Shown here piece by piece: positions 37,558 to 47,645 of a stretch of DNA of 53,883 bases. The notes below the pieces were generated by a model. The model made no database searches, was not told the DNA's origin, and worked only from the letters and a program-made list of their open reading frames with translations. The stretch spans positions 27,763 to 81,645 of the forward strand of contig NZ_JAIQZN010000021.1 in assembly GCF_023333585.1 (NCBI RefSeq). Reading direction: 5' to 3'. Numbering within the stretch: the stretch's first letter is position 1; each line of letters starts with the position of its first letter. The stretch comes from Argonema antarcticum A004/B2 (GTDB lineage: Bacteria > Cyanobacteriota > Cyanobacteriia > Cyanobacteriales > Aerosakkonemataceae). The position numbers and the translations under genes were made by a program.

Positions 37558-39179
37558 AATTCGATCTCCATTCTGTCATCTAATTCAGTATTAATAGGCG
37601 CTTGAAATTTTTGAGTGGTCAAGCGAATCTTCTCGATGTACTGGGAAATTTCAGCTACAGTGGGTGCATCAAACAGGATGCTTAAGGGCAAATCCATCTC
37701 GATCGCTAGGCGCATCTGAGCAATAACTTGGGTGGCTAATAAGGAATGTCCGCCTAATTCAAAAAAGTTGTCATGGATACCCACTTGCTTAACACCTAGA
37801 AACTTTTGCCAAATGTTAGCGATTGTTTCTTCGATCTCGTTGAGGGGAGCAATATAAGCATTACTCAGCTCGGGTCGGGGGTGTGTTGCTTGGGATAAAT
37901 CTGTTTTTTCTCCTGTTTCTGAGAAACTTAGTATGCTATCCGAATTGTGACGCTCAATTAAGGTCGTCAAATCGCGGGTCGATACTAAAACTTGGGGCAA
38001 TTTACTCTCTAGAATTCGTCTGAAAACGTTGATACCTTCTGATGGTAATAATCCATTTTCGAGGAATTTTATTGGCAATTTTTTTGCAGAAAACTGGGGA
38101 GTGGTAGAAGCTAATACGTTATATTTTTCCTCTTCTACTTCGATTTTATCCTGCCAGGAGATCGCAATTTTGCCAATATGTTTGCCTGCGGTCATGTATT
38201 CAAAGGCGCGAACTATTTCCGAAATTGGAAAGACTTGATGAGGTAGGGGAGTGAAAACTTTATTGTTAAAGTGTTGTACGACTTCGCGCCAAAGTTCGCT
38301 GAAATTTGGTAGTTCCGGCTCAACTTGAATCGCAAAAAATGATAACCGTTTTTCAAAAGGTTGCAGACCTAGTTGGCTATTATTAAGGATATCGCGTTGA
38401 CCGATTTCTAAGAACCGTCCGTAACGTCCTAAAACCGCAAGACTTTTTGGTATGAATTCGCCTCCTAATGAGTTCAAAACTACATCTACGCCTTTGCCTT
38501 CGGTGCGTTTCATCACTTCATCAGCAAAAGTCAAAGACCGGGAATCCATTACTTGTTGAATGCCGAGCGATCGCAAAAATTCTCGTTTTTCATCATTACC
38601 CGCCGTAGCGAAGATTTCCGCCCCTATCCACTGAGCAATTTGTACGGCAGCCATCCCCACACCGCCAGCGGCTGAATGAATTAAAATTCTTTCACCCTGA
38701 CGCAATTTACCCAATTTAATTAGAGCGTAATAAGCAGTCACGAAAGCAACTGGAATTGTCGCCGCTTCTTCTAAACTCAGATGTGCTGGTTTTGGCGCTA
38801 CTAACTGGGCAGAAGTGGTGATAAATCGGCTAAAGCAGGAAGTACCAAAAGCAATTACTTCATCTCCAATTGCCAAGCCATCAACGCCTTCTCCCAAAGC
38901 CTTTATTTTGCCGACGCATTCGATACCAAACTTGAAATTAAAATTAGTTGGAACGGGAACTAAACCGAGGGCAAGAAGCACTTCCTTAAAGTTAAGTCCT
39001 GTTACGCTTACCTCAATTTCTACTTCACCTACACCTGGCTTTTGACGAGGCAGAGGACGAAATGTCAGAGTATCTAATAAGCCAGGAGAGGAGATAGTTA
39101 AATAGACGTTTTGGCTTTCAGAACTGGTGGCAGTTGGGTTTGATCTATCGCTCTCTATCGTATCATTAAATGTTTTCAT
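37554..39179 (-). CDS. Split PKS module part 2: ER, KR C-terminal tail, ACP
   Basis: This is a 541-aa protein. Residues about 28-342 form an enoylreductase of the MDR family (NADPH motif HSAAGGVGMAAVQ near 168, VNSLGGEF-like region near 235). Residues about 377-410 (LLPSEGINVFRRIL, PQVLVSTRDL) are the end of a ketoreductase fold, the segment that closes the KR just before the ACP in the KS-AT-KR-ACP protein. The ACP follows (about 440-515, Ser479 in GGHSL). The gene overlaps the preceding KS-AT-KR-DH gene by 14 bp, so the two proteins are likely made in a coupled way and act as one fully reducing module. Confidence 0.94.
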   Translation of the reverse strand: MKTFNDTIESDRSNPTATSSESQNVYLTISSPGLLDTLTFRPLPRQKPGVGEVEIEVSVTGLNFKEVLLALGLVPVPTNFNFKFGIECVGKIKALGEGVDGLAIGDEVIAFGTSCFSRFITTSAQLVAPKPAHLSLEEAATIPVAFVTAYYALIKLGKLRQGERILIHSAAGGVGMAAVQIAQWIGAEIFATAGNDEKREFLRSLGIQQVMDSRSLTFADEVMKRTEGKGVDVVLNSLGGEFIPKSLAVLGRYGRFLEIGQRDILNNSQLGLQPFEKRLSFFAIQVEPELPNFSELWREVVQHFNNKVFTPLPHQVFPISEIVRAFEYMTAGKHIGKIAISWQDKIEVEEEKYNVLASTTPQFSAKKLPIKFLENGLLPSEGINVFRRILESKLPQVLVSTRDLTTLIERHNSDSILSFSETGEKTDLSQATHPRPELSNAYIAPLNEIEETIANIWQKFLGVKQVGIHDNFFELGGHSLLATQVIAQMRLAIEMDLPLSILFDAPTVAEISQYIEKIRLTTQKFQAPINTELDDRMEIEL

Positions 39180-42100
39180 TTAACCACCTCAAAGTATATT
39201 CTTCAATTTCCATCAAGATCGTACCCATTTCATCCAAAATCGTGATATTAAATTTCAGCGTTTCTTTTTGAGATTGCTGATTTTCTATCAACTTGATGTA
39301 ACTATATATCCGACCAGATAAATTTCCTTGAATCCGCAATGTTTTATAAGAAAAAGGTAAGTAAGTCGCGCCTTCATCTTTTAATTGCATCATCAGGAAA
39401 CCCGTCGCATAGTCCAACAAAGCTGGATGCAATTTATATGACTTTAAATCGCTAGTAAATACTGACGGTAATTCAAGAAGTGCTAATCCTTGATTGCTGC
39501 CCAGTTTTATCCATTTACAGTTATTCCATCTTGCTCCAAATTCTATCGCTCCTTTTAGCGTTTCATTATCTTGTTGGGCAACGATTATTTCGCGATCGCT
39601 ACACTCTCGTTCTATTTCTTGAATATCCAATTTTTCAGATTTTTTTAACTCCCTGTAGGCTATTTCCCCGATAGTATGTTTCTGCCATTCATCTGACTCA
39701 GAGTTAGATTTGCTCATCACCACAAACTCAAAGCCATCTTCTTTTTTAGTAAGAATTGTTTGAACTTCTTTTTCCTCATCCTCTTCTACGATTAAAGGAG
39801 ATAGAAAATAGACTTCCCGCAATTCAACAGTTCTATTATTAGCGTGAATTTCCCCAGCCGCTCTCGCCATTTCCAAATAGGCTGTTCCGGGAAGTATGGC
39901 TTTTCCTTTGAATCGGTGTTCGTTTAAAACCCAAAGATCGCGAACGTTCAACTTGGAAATATATATTTCTTTTCCTGAACTGTCAACCAAACAGTTTTCC
40001 AACAAAGGATGTTCTACCTGTCTTAATTTTTCTTGAGGAATATCGGGAGTTTGAGCGAACTGCTGCACCGCTGACGCTGCCATTCCCACTTCTTGCCAAG
40101 CATCCCAGTTAATACAAGTAGTGAACGTGCCATTTGTGGAGTTTTTGTAGTGAGAAAAAGCATCCAGAAAAGCATTAGCTCCAGCATAATCTACCTGTCC
40201 AACTCCACCTATCACCGAAGCGAGAGAAGAGAACAAAACAAAGAAATCTAACTCGACATCTTTGAGTATAAAATCAAGCACCAAAGTACCTTTTACTTTA
40301 GGAGCTAAAATACGTTCAGCTTCCTCCCGCGTTTTGCGTTGAATTACACCGCCTCCAGGAACCCCAGCAGCATGAATCACTCCATTTATTTGACCGAATT
40401 GTTTCTGAGCAAGAGCGATCGCAACCTGCATTTGTTCTAAATTAGTCACATCAGCGGTAGCTACCAAAACCTCTGCACCTGACTCTTCAAATTCGAGTAG
40501 TTTGCGGATCTTGCGACTAATGTTATCTTGCTCATTGTGATTAGCTAACCATTGCGATCGCTCCTTGCGATCTGGAAACGGAGAACGTCCTACTAAAACC
40601 AGTTTTGCTCTGACAGTTTTCGCCAAATTTTCTGCTAAAACCAGACCAATTCCTCCCAATCCACCTGTAATTAAGTAAACTCCTCCTTCTCTCAAAACGG
40701 GTGTTTCTTCTAGTGCTTGATTTAGTTGAACTTGCTCAAAGGTTTGTAACCAGCGATTATTCCCACGATAAGCAACGATCGCATCAGAAGATTCAGCTAG
40801 GATTTCTGTTAAAAGTTGGTCTAGGAGTTTTTGTGGCAAACTTCCCGAAGCTGGAAGAACAACATCAATGCTGCGACAATTGATAGTTGGATATTCTTGC
40901 GCGATCGCTTTCACAGTTCCCAACGAAGTTGCTTTTTCTGGACAGATTAATTCATCTCCAGTTACTTCCTGTAGGTTATTAGAAATAACCAGAATTTGCA
41001 ACTCATTAGTTAAATTTTCATCCCCCAAAGCTTGCGCTAGAAATAGTAGACTATAAAATCCTGTTTCTTGCGATCGGTCAATCCATTCCCAGCCCGATTT
41101 TTGAGTTTCGCCCGTAACAGTCCACAAATGCGCGATCGTTTTGGGAATCTTTTTTCGGTCAAAAAGTGCTTTAACCAAAGCTTTGTAGTCATTGGGTTGT
41201 TGAGGATTGACAGTATAGACATCTTCCCCAAATTTGGCAAACTCTGACCCGATTTTGACGATAATTACTTCTTGATTTTCCCGTTCCAATCGTTTCAATA
41301 ATTCCACACCCAAACTGCATTCATCGATAAATACCAGATAGCATGACTGAACTTGCATGGTATTCGATTTATGCGTTGAGATCAGAGAACGTTTCCACGA
41401 TGGAATATAAAACCAATCTGCAATATCGGGTTTTCGATCCAACGTTACTTGACGATTACTAGCTGATTCTTGTGGTGGATCGATCCAATAACGTTGACGC
41501 TCAAAAGGATAAGTTGGTAAAGGGATGCGAGCTCGTTTTTCACCTGCATAAAATCCCGACCAATCTACCCGCACTCCTGCTAACCAAAGTTTACCCAAAG
41601 TATTCAGTAAAAATCCTGAATCTGACTCTTTATCCTTGAGATGAGGAAGCGAAGAAAGTACGATTCGTCCAGATGCTTGCTGTTTAGTCAGGGTAGTTAA
41701 TGTTCTTCCTGGCCCAATTTCGAGGAAAATTAGTTGAGAATCTTTAATTAACTCGGAAATTCCTTCAGAAAATCGCACGCGATCGCGCAAATGTCGCGCC
41801 CAATAATTCGGGTCTGTAGCTTCTGTTGCGGTAATCCAAGTACCAGTAACGTTGGAGATAAAAGGAATTTGAGGAGGATTGAGTTTAAAGTTTTTAACTG
41901 TTCGTAAAAACGGTTCGATTATCGAATCCATCATTGCCGAATGAAACGCATGAGAGGTATGCAATTGGCGATACTCTATGCCTTTTTCTGCTAGTTGGCG
42001 TTCGAGTTTTTCTACCGCTTCAACCGTTCCTGAAACTACACTCAGAGATGGACTATTACTGGCGGCGACAGAGAGGTTTTCATTCAAAAATAATTGTACT

Positions 42101-44091
42101 TCTTCCGCCGATAAACTGATGGAAATCATCGTCCCAGAAGGTAGTTCCTGCATCATTTGTCCGCGAGTGGCTACCAGGGACAAAGCATCTTCCAGAGAGA
42201 ACACACCAGCGAGACAAGCTGCTACATATTCGCCAATACTGTGACCGATTATCGATTGGGGTTGTACTCCCCAGGATATCAATAATTTGGCGATCGCGTA
42301 TTCAATAACAAATAGTGCGGGTTGAGTAATAGCAGTTTGCTGTAATTGTTGCGTTGCTTTTTCGGTTTCTTCCTTACTTGGGTAAATCAACTGGCACAAA
42401 TCTAACCCTAAATAAGGTTGAAGTAATTTAAAACAGCGATCGCACTCTTCTCGAAAAATTAATTCGCTCTGATAAAGTTCCCGCGCCATGTTGACATATT
42501 GTGACCCTTGCCCTGTAAACATGAAAACCACGGGGCGATCGCTTGATTCGATAAAATTAGTAAATACTCTTTGCGGATTACCTGATTTGAGAGTTTTTAC
42601 TGCATCCTCAAGGTTGTCTGCTACAATCATCCGGCGATAATTGAATGCTCGACGACCAACTTGCAAAGTGTAAGCTACATCGGCAAGATTGACATCGGAA
42701 TACTGCTCTAAATACTTAACTAAATTACTTGTAGCTGTGTCTAATCCCGCATTAGTTTTAGCTGAAAGTATTAATAATTGTTGGGCGCGAGCAGGACTAG
42801 AAGCTTCTGGTGTAGGAGCTTCTTCGAGAATTAGATGAGCATTAGTTCCCCCAATCCCAAAAGAACTCACCCCAGCACGGCGAGGATTACCGTTAGCTTT
42901 CCATTCCGAAAGTTTACTGTTGACATAAAACGGACTATTCTCAAAATCTATCTGCGGATTTGGTGTCTCGAAATTGATACTGGGAGGTAGTATTTTGTGG
43001 TGGAGTGATAGAACTGTTTTGATTAAACCCGTAATTCCAGCAGCAGCATCTAAATGCCCAACATTTGTTTTGACCGAGCCAATTGCACAATAACATTTCT
43101 TATTAGTATTGACTCGAAAAGCTTGTGTCAGCGCCGCGATTTCGATCGGATCGCCTAAAGGAGTTCCGGTTCCGTGAGCTTCTATATAACTGATTGTTTC
43201 TGGCTCTACTTCCGCCATAATTTGAGCCGCTCGAATTACTCTCGCTTGACCCTCCTCACTGGGAGCAGTATAGCCAACTTTTAATCCACCATCATTATTA
43301 ATAGCCGATCCTTTAATAACAGCATAAATGCAATCTCGATCTGCGATCGCATCATCCAACCGCTTGAGAACAACAACGCCAATTCCGTTACCGCCAATTG
43401 TGCCGTTGGCTTTGGCATCAAAAGCTCTGCACTTTCCATCAGGAGAAATAATTCCTTCGGGAGATAATGTTAGTTCGTTTTGAGGAACTTTGACAGCAAC
43501 GCCAGCCGCCAAAGCCATATCGCATTCGCCGCTTAATAAGCTTTGACAAGCTAAATGAACTGCCACTAATGAACTAGAACAAGCTGTTCCTACACTAACG
43601 CTCGGCCCTTTTAGATTCAATTTGTAGGATACGCGAGTTGGAACGTAATCCTTATCGACTCCAACCAGAGTTTGCAAGAAACTCATTGAATCCATCAATT
43701 CTCGGTTGGGATGAAGGTTATAAAGCAAGTAAGTGCTAATTCCCGTTCCCGCATAAACTCCGATCGGTCTTTGTTCGATTTCAGAGTCATAGCCAGCATT
43801 TTCCAGAGCTTCCCAAGCACACTCTAAAAACATTCTGTGTTGCGGGTCCATCGTTTCTGCTTCTCTAGGATTAAAGCCAAAGAAAGAAGCATCGAATTGT
43901 TCTACATCATCGAGAACAGAGCCTACTTTTGTTTTGCGATCGCCTAATTTACTTTCTCTTGAATTTGCAAAGGTTGAAGTTAAATTTACTCCTGCTTTCA
44001 AATTCTCCCAAAAATAATCAATGCTTTTACTACCTGGAAATCTTCCAGACATACCTACGATCGCAATTTCTAATCCATTTATCTTGTTCAT
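39166..44091 (-). CDS. Split PKS module part 1: KS-AT-KR-DH
   Basis: This is a 1641-aa protein. Domains: KS (about 8-430, TACSSS, EAHGTGT, NVGHLDAAAG), AT (about 530-830, GQGSQ, GHSIG, HAFH, so malonyl), KR (about 900-1320, GGLGGIG, catalytic SSLAS and VDYAGAN), DH (about 1345-1640, HRFKGKAILP matching HxxxGxxxxP, and HPALLD with the second catalytic Asp). The domain order KR-DH with the ER on the next protein is the reverse of the standard DH-ER-KR. There is no ACP here; it is on the ER protein. The full reductive set predicts a saturated CH2-CH2 between the two thiazole-type rings. No clear Shine-Dalgarno was seen; an STRR precedes the start. Confidence 0.95.
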   Translation of the reverse strand: MNKINGLEIAIVGMSGRFPGSKSIDYFWENLKAGVNLTSTFANSRESKLGDRKTKVGSVLDDVEQFDASFFGFNPREAETMDPQHRMFLECAWEALENAGYDSEIEQRPIGVYAGTGISTYLLYNLHPNRELMDSMSFLQTLVGVDKDYVPTRVSYKLNLKGPSVSVGTACSSSLVAVHLACQSLLSGECDMALAAGVAVKVPQNELTLSPEGIISPDGKCRAFDAKANGTIGGNGIGVVVLKRLDDAIADRDCIYAVIKGSAINNDGGLKVGYTAPSEEGQARVIRAAQIMAEVEPETISYIEAHGTGTPLGDPIEIAALTQAFRVNTNKKCYCAIGSVKTNVGHLDAAAGITGLIKTVLSLHHKILPPSINFETPNPQIDFENSPFYVNSKLSEWKANGNPRRAGVSSFGIGGTNAHLILEEAPTPEASSPARAQQLLILSAKTNAGLDTATSNLVKYLEQYSDVNLADVAYTLQVGRRAFNYRRMIVADNLEDAVKTLKSGNPQRVFTNFIESSDRPVVFMFTGQGSQYVNMARELYQSELIFREECDRCFKLLQPYLGLDLCQLIYPSKEETEKATQQLQQTAITQPALFVIEYAIAKLLISWGVQPQSIIGHSIGEYVAACLAGVFSLEDALSLVATRGQMMQELPSGTMISISLSAEEVQLFLNENLSVAASNSPSLSVVSGTVEAVEKLERQLAEKGIEYRQLHTSHAFHSAMMDSIIEPFLRTVKNFKLNPPQIPFISNVTGTWITATEATDPNYWARHLRDRVRFSEGISELIKDSQLIFLEIGPGRTLTTLTKQQASGRIVLSSLPHLKDKESDSGFLLNTLGKLWLAGVRVDWSGFYAGEKRARIPLPTYPFERQRYWIDPPQESASNRQVTLDRKPDIADWFYIPSWKRSLISTHKSNTMQVQSCYLVFIDECSLGVELLKRLERENQEVIIVKIGSEFAKFGEDVYTVNPQQPNDYKALVKALFDRKKIPKTIAHLWTVTGETQKSGWEWIDRSQETGFYSLLFLAQALGDENLTNELQILVISNNLQEVTGDELICPEKATSLGTVKAIAQEYPTINCRSIDVVLPASGSLPQKLLDQLLTEILAESSDAIVAYRGNNRWLQTFEQVQLNQALEETPVLREGGVYLITGGLGGIGLVLAENLAKTVRAKLVLVGRSPFPDRKERSQWLANHNEQDNISRKIRKLLEFEESGAEVLVATADVTNLEQMQVAIALAQKQFGQINGVIHAAGVPGGGVIQRKTREEAERILAPKVKGTLVLDFILKDVELDFFVLFSSLASVIGGVGQVDYAGANAFLDAFSHYKNSTNGTFTTCINWDAWQEVGMAASAVQQFAQTPDIPQEKLRQVEHPLLENCLVDSSGKEIYISKLNVRDLWVLNEHRFKGKAILPGTAYLEMARAAGEIHANNRTVELREVYFLSPLIVEEDEEKEVQTILTKKEDGFEFVVMSKSNSESDEWQKHTIGEIAYRELKKSEKLDIQEIERECSDREIIVAQQDNETLKGAIEFGARWNNCKWIKLGSNQGLALLELPSVFTSDLKSYKLHPALLDYATGFLMMQLKDEGATYLPFSYKTLRIQGNLSGRIYSYIKLIENQQSQKETLKFNITILDEMGTILMEIEEYTLRWLNENI

Positions 44092-44095
44092 AGTT

Positions 44096-44132
44096 GATTG
44101 GTCATTTACTAATGACTGATGACTGATGACTA
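44096..44132. repeat. ACTGATG/ACTAATG short tandem repeat
   Basis: Several tandem copies of an ACTGATG-like 7-mer fill the short gap between the Cyc-A-PCP gene and the split PKS gene. They are the same STRR class as at 18673 and 28521, and here extend slightly over the 3' end of the NRPS gene. Confidence 0.75.
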
Positions 44133-47100
44133 ATTATTAACTAATCTGGATTTTTTAAATCTTTGTTGGAGCCGATTTTTTCCTTGTTGGAATTTCTCTT
44201 CAGCTTCAGCTTTTGGCTCGTGCAATGAGGAAACTGATTTGTGGTTTAAATGCTTTGCTAAAGCACTAATTGTTGAGTATCTAAACAAATCAGTTAATGC
44301 AATATATTGTACCATATCTGGCAACAAATCTAGCAGCCTCCTGTAAAATTTTACGATCAGTAAGGAATTCCCACCCAAGTCAAAGAAATTATCATTAATG
44401 CCTACCTTTTCCAGTTCCAAAATCTCTCGTACAGCGGTAGCAATTGTTTTTTCAACTTCGCTTTTTGGGGGGACGTAAGCAACTTCTATTTTTTGGAAAA
44501 TACTATCTTGAATCAGAATAGTATTTCGGTCTACTTTCCCGTTAGCAGAAAGGGGTAAAGCATCCAGAAATGTAAAAGCTGATGGCATCATGTAATCGGG
44601 TAACTTCTTTTTAAGAAATTCGCTAATTTCTTCAATAGGAATTGGTTTTCGGTCAGGAACAAGGTATGCTACCAACTGTTCTTTATGTTGTTCCCCAATT
44701 GCTGCAACCACAGCAGCTTTTACGTTGGGATGCTGTGTCAAAGCAGCCTCAATTTCTCCCACTTCAATGCGCTGTCCTCGAATCTTGATCTGGAAATCAA
44801 CTCGTCCTAAAAATTCAATGTTACCATCAGGATGATAACAACCCAAGTCTCCTGTCCGATACAGACGCTCTCCCGTGTGCGGATGAGTAATAAAATTGTC
44901 GGCAGTCTTTTCTTGATTGCGCCAATAGCCTTTTGCCAATTGCACTCCAGCACAGTACATTTGTCCCGGAACCCACATCGGACAGTCTTCTAAAGCGTCG
45001 TTCAAAATATAATATTTCGAGTTCGCCATCGGTTGACCGTAGGGAATGCTCTTCCAGTTTGGATCGACTTTTTTAATGAGATAGCCAATATTCCAAATAG
45101 TTGTTTCAGTCGGCCCACCAATGCTGAGAATTTGGGTATTTGGTGCTAAAGATTTTATGCGATTTGGCAAAGAAATCGGCAGCCAATCTCCTCCTAATAT
45201 TACCAAACGCAAGCTATTAAAAATTGCATCGTTTGCATAATCTACTAACATCTCCATCATCGCCGGGACTGAGTTCCATAATGTCACTCCTTCTCTTACC
45301 ATTAAATCTACCCAATGACGGGGATCTTTCACAGCAGCAGCATCCGGTAAAACGATCGCGCCACCAGCACTCAAAATACCGAAGATATCGTAAACTGACA
45401 AATCGTGATTGAGAGCGGTCAAAGCTAAAATTCTGTCTTGCGAAGTAACATTAAAACGCCTATTAGTATGAACTACCACATTCGCCACATTGCGATGAGT
45501 AATCATCACCCCTTTCGGCAATCCCGTAGATCCAGAAGTATAGATAACATAAGCTAAATCGTCGGGGGTTTGAACAGGATTTAACGATCGCTTGCTTTCT
45601 CCGGCTAAGTCTTCATTATCTACGCATAATAGTTGAATTCCCGATCGCCAAGTAAGTTTTTCTTTCAACCGAGATTGAGTTAAAACGATCTGAACTTCAC
45701 TATTTTCTAACAGATAAGATAAGCGTTCTTCAGGTAAGCCGGGATCGATGGGAACGTAAGCAGCACCGGCAGCTAAAATACCCATAACTGCAACAATTTG
45801 TTCCCATCCTTTCTCCATTACTATAGCGACTAACCGATCGGGAATAACTCCTAATTGGCGCAGTCGATGACCGACTTGATTCGAGCGATCGAATAATTCC
45901 TGATAAGTTAATGTTCGTGCAGATGAAATCACTGCATTTTCATTTCCTCTATCCCGGACTTGCGCGGCAAATAAACTATGCAGTAAATCGTCTGGAATCG
46001 GCGCATCTGTAGAATTAATCGCATTTCTTTGCGCTAATTGCGCCGGAGGTAAAAGTTGCCGATTTGTTTCCAACCAGGCAGATTCAGAAGTAGCAAGTTG
46101 TTCGATTAAATGGCAATATGCCTCAAACATATCTGCTATTAAACCCTCCGGGAAAAGTTCTTCCACTACATCCCAATTAAATGTCAATGTTTCTTTTTCT
46201 TCCCAAACTTGAATGTCCATCCAAGCTTGGGATGCTTGACTAATTCCATATACTAATTCCCCAAAATGACTGAAGGTTAAAGTTTCTTGTCCCAGGGAAC
46301 GGAAGCCGATAGTGCTGGTAAAAACAATTGGCATTGCGCTAGGAGTTGTTCCTCTGCGGCGAGTCAATTCCCGCGTCACGCTGACTCCACTAAAATAGCG
46401 ATGTTCTAAATCTTGCCACAGTTGTTTCTGAAGGCGAATGGCGCGATCGCAAAACGATTCACGAGCGGAATTATCTACTGCTAAAAGGGTGACAGAGGTA
46501 AAATCTCCTAAAATATCATTCACTTGACAATGCAGCGGTAGACGATTAAATAAAGCCAGATTAATTGTAAATTTTTGGCTTTTACTCCAAAGCCCGATAA
46601 TTTCTGCAAAAGCGGCTAGTAATAGTCCAGAAGGAGTTATACCCGCTTGCGCCGATCGCAACTTTAACTGTTGCCATTTAGTTCGCTCCAAGCTGCTCTC
46701 ATAGCGCTTATTTTGATGCTGTTTTAGCTCTTTGGGATTCTTCGCTAAGGGTAAATCTGGAGCAGGTGGAAGGTTGTCCAAACGATTGAACCAATATTCT
46801 TGCGATCGCCTATATAATTCTGTATCTTGCAACGCTTGTTCTGCCAAAACATAATCTCGAAATGTGATTTCTAACGGTGGCAATATCGCATCGGGATTTT
46901 GATACAGTTGAAACCATTCATCAAATAAACGAAACAAACTCCAAGCATCAAATACTTGCAAATCGTAGCTGATATGCAGCCGAATTATATCCCCATCTAA
47001 CCGCGTTGCTCTAAACTCAAACAAAGGCCATTGGTCAGCAGGTAAAACTTGATGTGATAGGCGATCGCGAATTGCTTCAATCTGAGATATTACAACTTCT

Positions 47101-47588
47101 TCCTCCTGTCCGCTCAGATCCAAAACCTCCATTTGATATGCAGGAACTTGTTTCAGAACTTGTTGCTGGCCATCGGGTAATACTATTGCCCTCAGCATAT
47201 CGTGGCGATCGATTAATTTGGGCAACGCCGCATTCAATCTTTCCAAGTCTAAGCCGTGACATTCAATCTCGTAGTAACCGTGATTGGCGACAGTTCCTAA
47301 GTCTAATACTCCACTACGCCCTACCCAAAATGCGTGCTGCATATCAGTCAGGGGAAAAGGTTCGTAGCGCAAGTCTGGTGCTGGTTTAATTATTGGTAAA
47401 GAAGTAGAACTAGCACTCATGCTGTTCTGGCGCAATAACAGGATAAGTTCTGCTTTATGTTCAATTAATGAGTTACGCAACTCAGGAGTAATTGCTCCTT
47501 TTGGCGCATCAATTTCTAGCGAACTTCCATTGGTAGAAAGTTTTACGCCTTGGTTAGATAAAGTGTTTAAAAGTAAATGCAGATTCAT
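44130..47588 (-). CDS. NRPS module Cyc-A(Cys)-PCP, thiazoline-forming
   Basis: This is an 1152-aa protein with a TubC-like docking domain (about 1-53), a Cyc domain (about 75-500) with DxxxxDxxS intact (D209, D214, S217), A (about 545-1030) and PCP (about 1050-1115, GGNSLL). The pocket residues in the motifs NHDLSVYD, LWNSVP, LVILGGDW and SIGGPTETTIW give DLYNIGIIWK, the same as the other Cyc module and close to the cysteine code. It has no Ox domain, so the ring should remain a thiazoline. Being the first elongation module, it would join cysteine to the aryl starter, giving a 2-(2-hydroxyphenyl)thiazoline as in yersiniabactin and pyochelin. No strong SD was seen before the ATG. Confidence 0.95.
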   Translation of the reverse strand: MNLHLLLNTLSNQGVKLSTNGSSLEIDAPKGAITPELRNSLIEHKAELILLLRQNSMSASSTSLPIIKPAPDLRYEPFPLTDMQHAFWVGRSGVLDLGTVANHGYYEIECHGLDLERLNAALPKLIDRHDMLRAIVLPDGQQQVLKQVPAYQMEVLDLSGQEEEVVISQIEAIRDRLSHQVLPADQWPLFEFRATRLDGDIIRLHISYDLQVFDAWSLFRLFDEWFQLYQNPDAILPPLEITFRDYVLAEQALQDTELYRRSQEYWFNRLDNLPPAPDLPLAKNPKELKQHQNKRYESSLERTKWQQLKLRSAQAGITPSGLLLAAFAEIIGLWSKSQKFTINLALFNRLPLHCQVNDILGDFTSVTLLAVDNSARESFCDRAIRLQKQLWQDLEHRYFSGVSVTRELTRRRGTTPSAMPIVFTSTIGFRSLGQETLTFSHFGELVYGISQASQAWMDIQVWEEKETLTFNWDVVEELFPEGLIADMFEAYCHLIEQLATSESAWLETNRQLLPPAQLAQRNAINSTDAPIPDDLLHSLFAAQVRDRGNENAVISSARTLTYQELFDRSNQVGHRLRQLGVIPDRLVAIVMEKGWEQIVAVMGILAAGAAYVPIDPGLPEERLSYLLENSEVQIVLTQSRLKEKLTWRSGIQLLCVDNEDLAGESKRSLNPVQTPDDLAYVIYTSGSTGLPKGVMITHRNVANVVVHTNRRFNVTSQDRILALTALNHDLSVYDIFGILSAGGAIVLPDAAAVKDPRHWVDLMVREGVTLWNSVPAMMEMLVDYANDAIFNSLRLVILGGDWLPISLPNRIKSLAPNTQILSIGGPTETTIWNIGYLIKKVDPNWKSIPYGQPMANSKYYILNDALEDCPMWVPGQMYCAGVQLAKGYWRNQEKTADNFITHPHTGERLYRTGDLGCYHPDGNIEFLGRVDFQIKIRGQRIEVGEIEAALTQHPNVKAAVVAAIGEQHKEQLVAYLVPDRKPIPIEEISEFLKKKLPDYMMPSAFTFLDALPLSANGKVDRNTILIQDSIFQKIEVAYVPPKSEVEKTIATAVREILELEKVGINDNFFDLGGNSLLIVKFYRRLLDLLPDMVQYIALTDLFRYSTISALAKHLNHKSVSSLHEPKAEAEEKFQQGKNRLQQRFKKSRLVNN
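45846..45905. repeat. 60-nt tract identical to 35800-35859
   Basis: This is the partner copy in the A domain of the first Cys module. See the entry at 35800 for meaning; identity runs from AACTCC to CTGATA on the + strand. Confidence 0.9.
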
Positions 47589-47645
47589 ATTTTTAGCTTG
47601 AAGTTAGTATTGCACCAATTGACGAGCGTTTTTTCGAGGTTCAAA

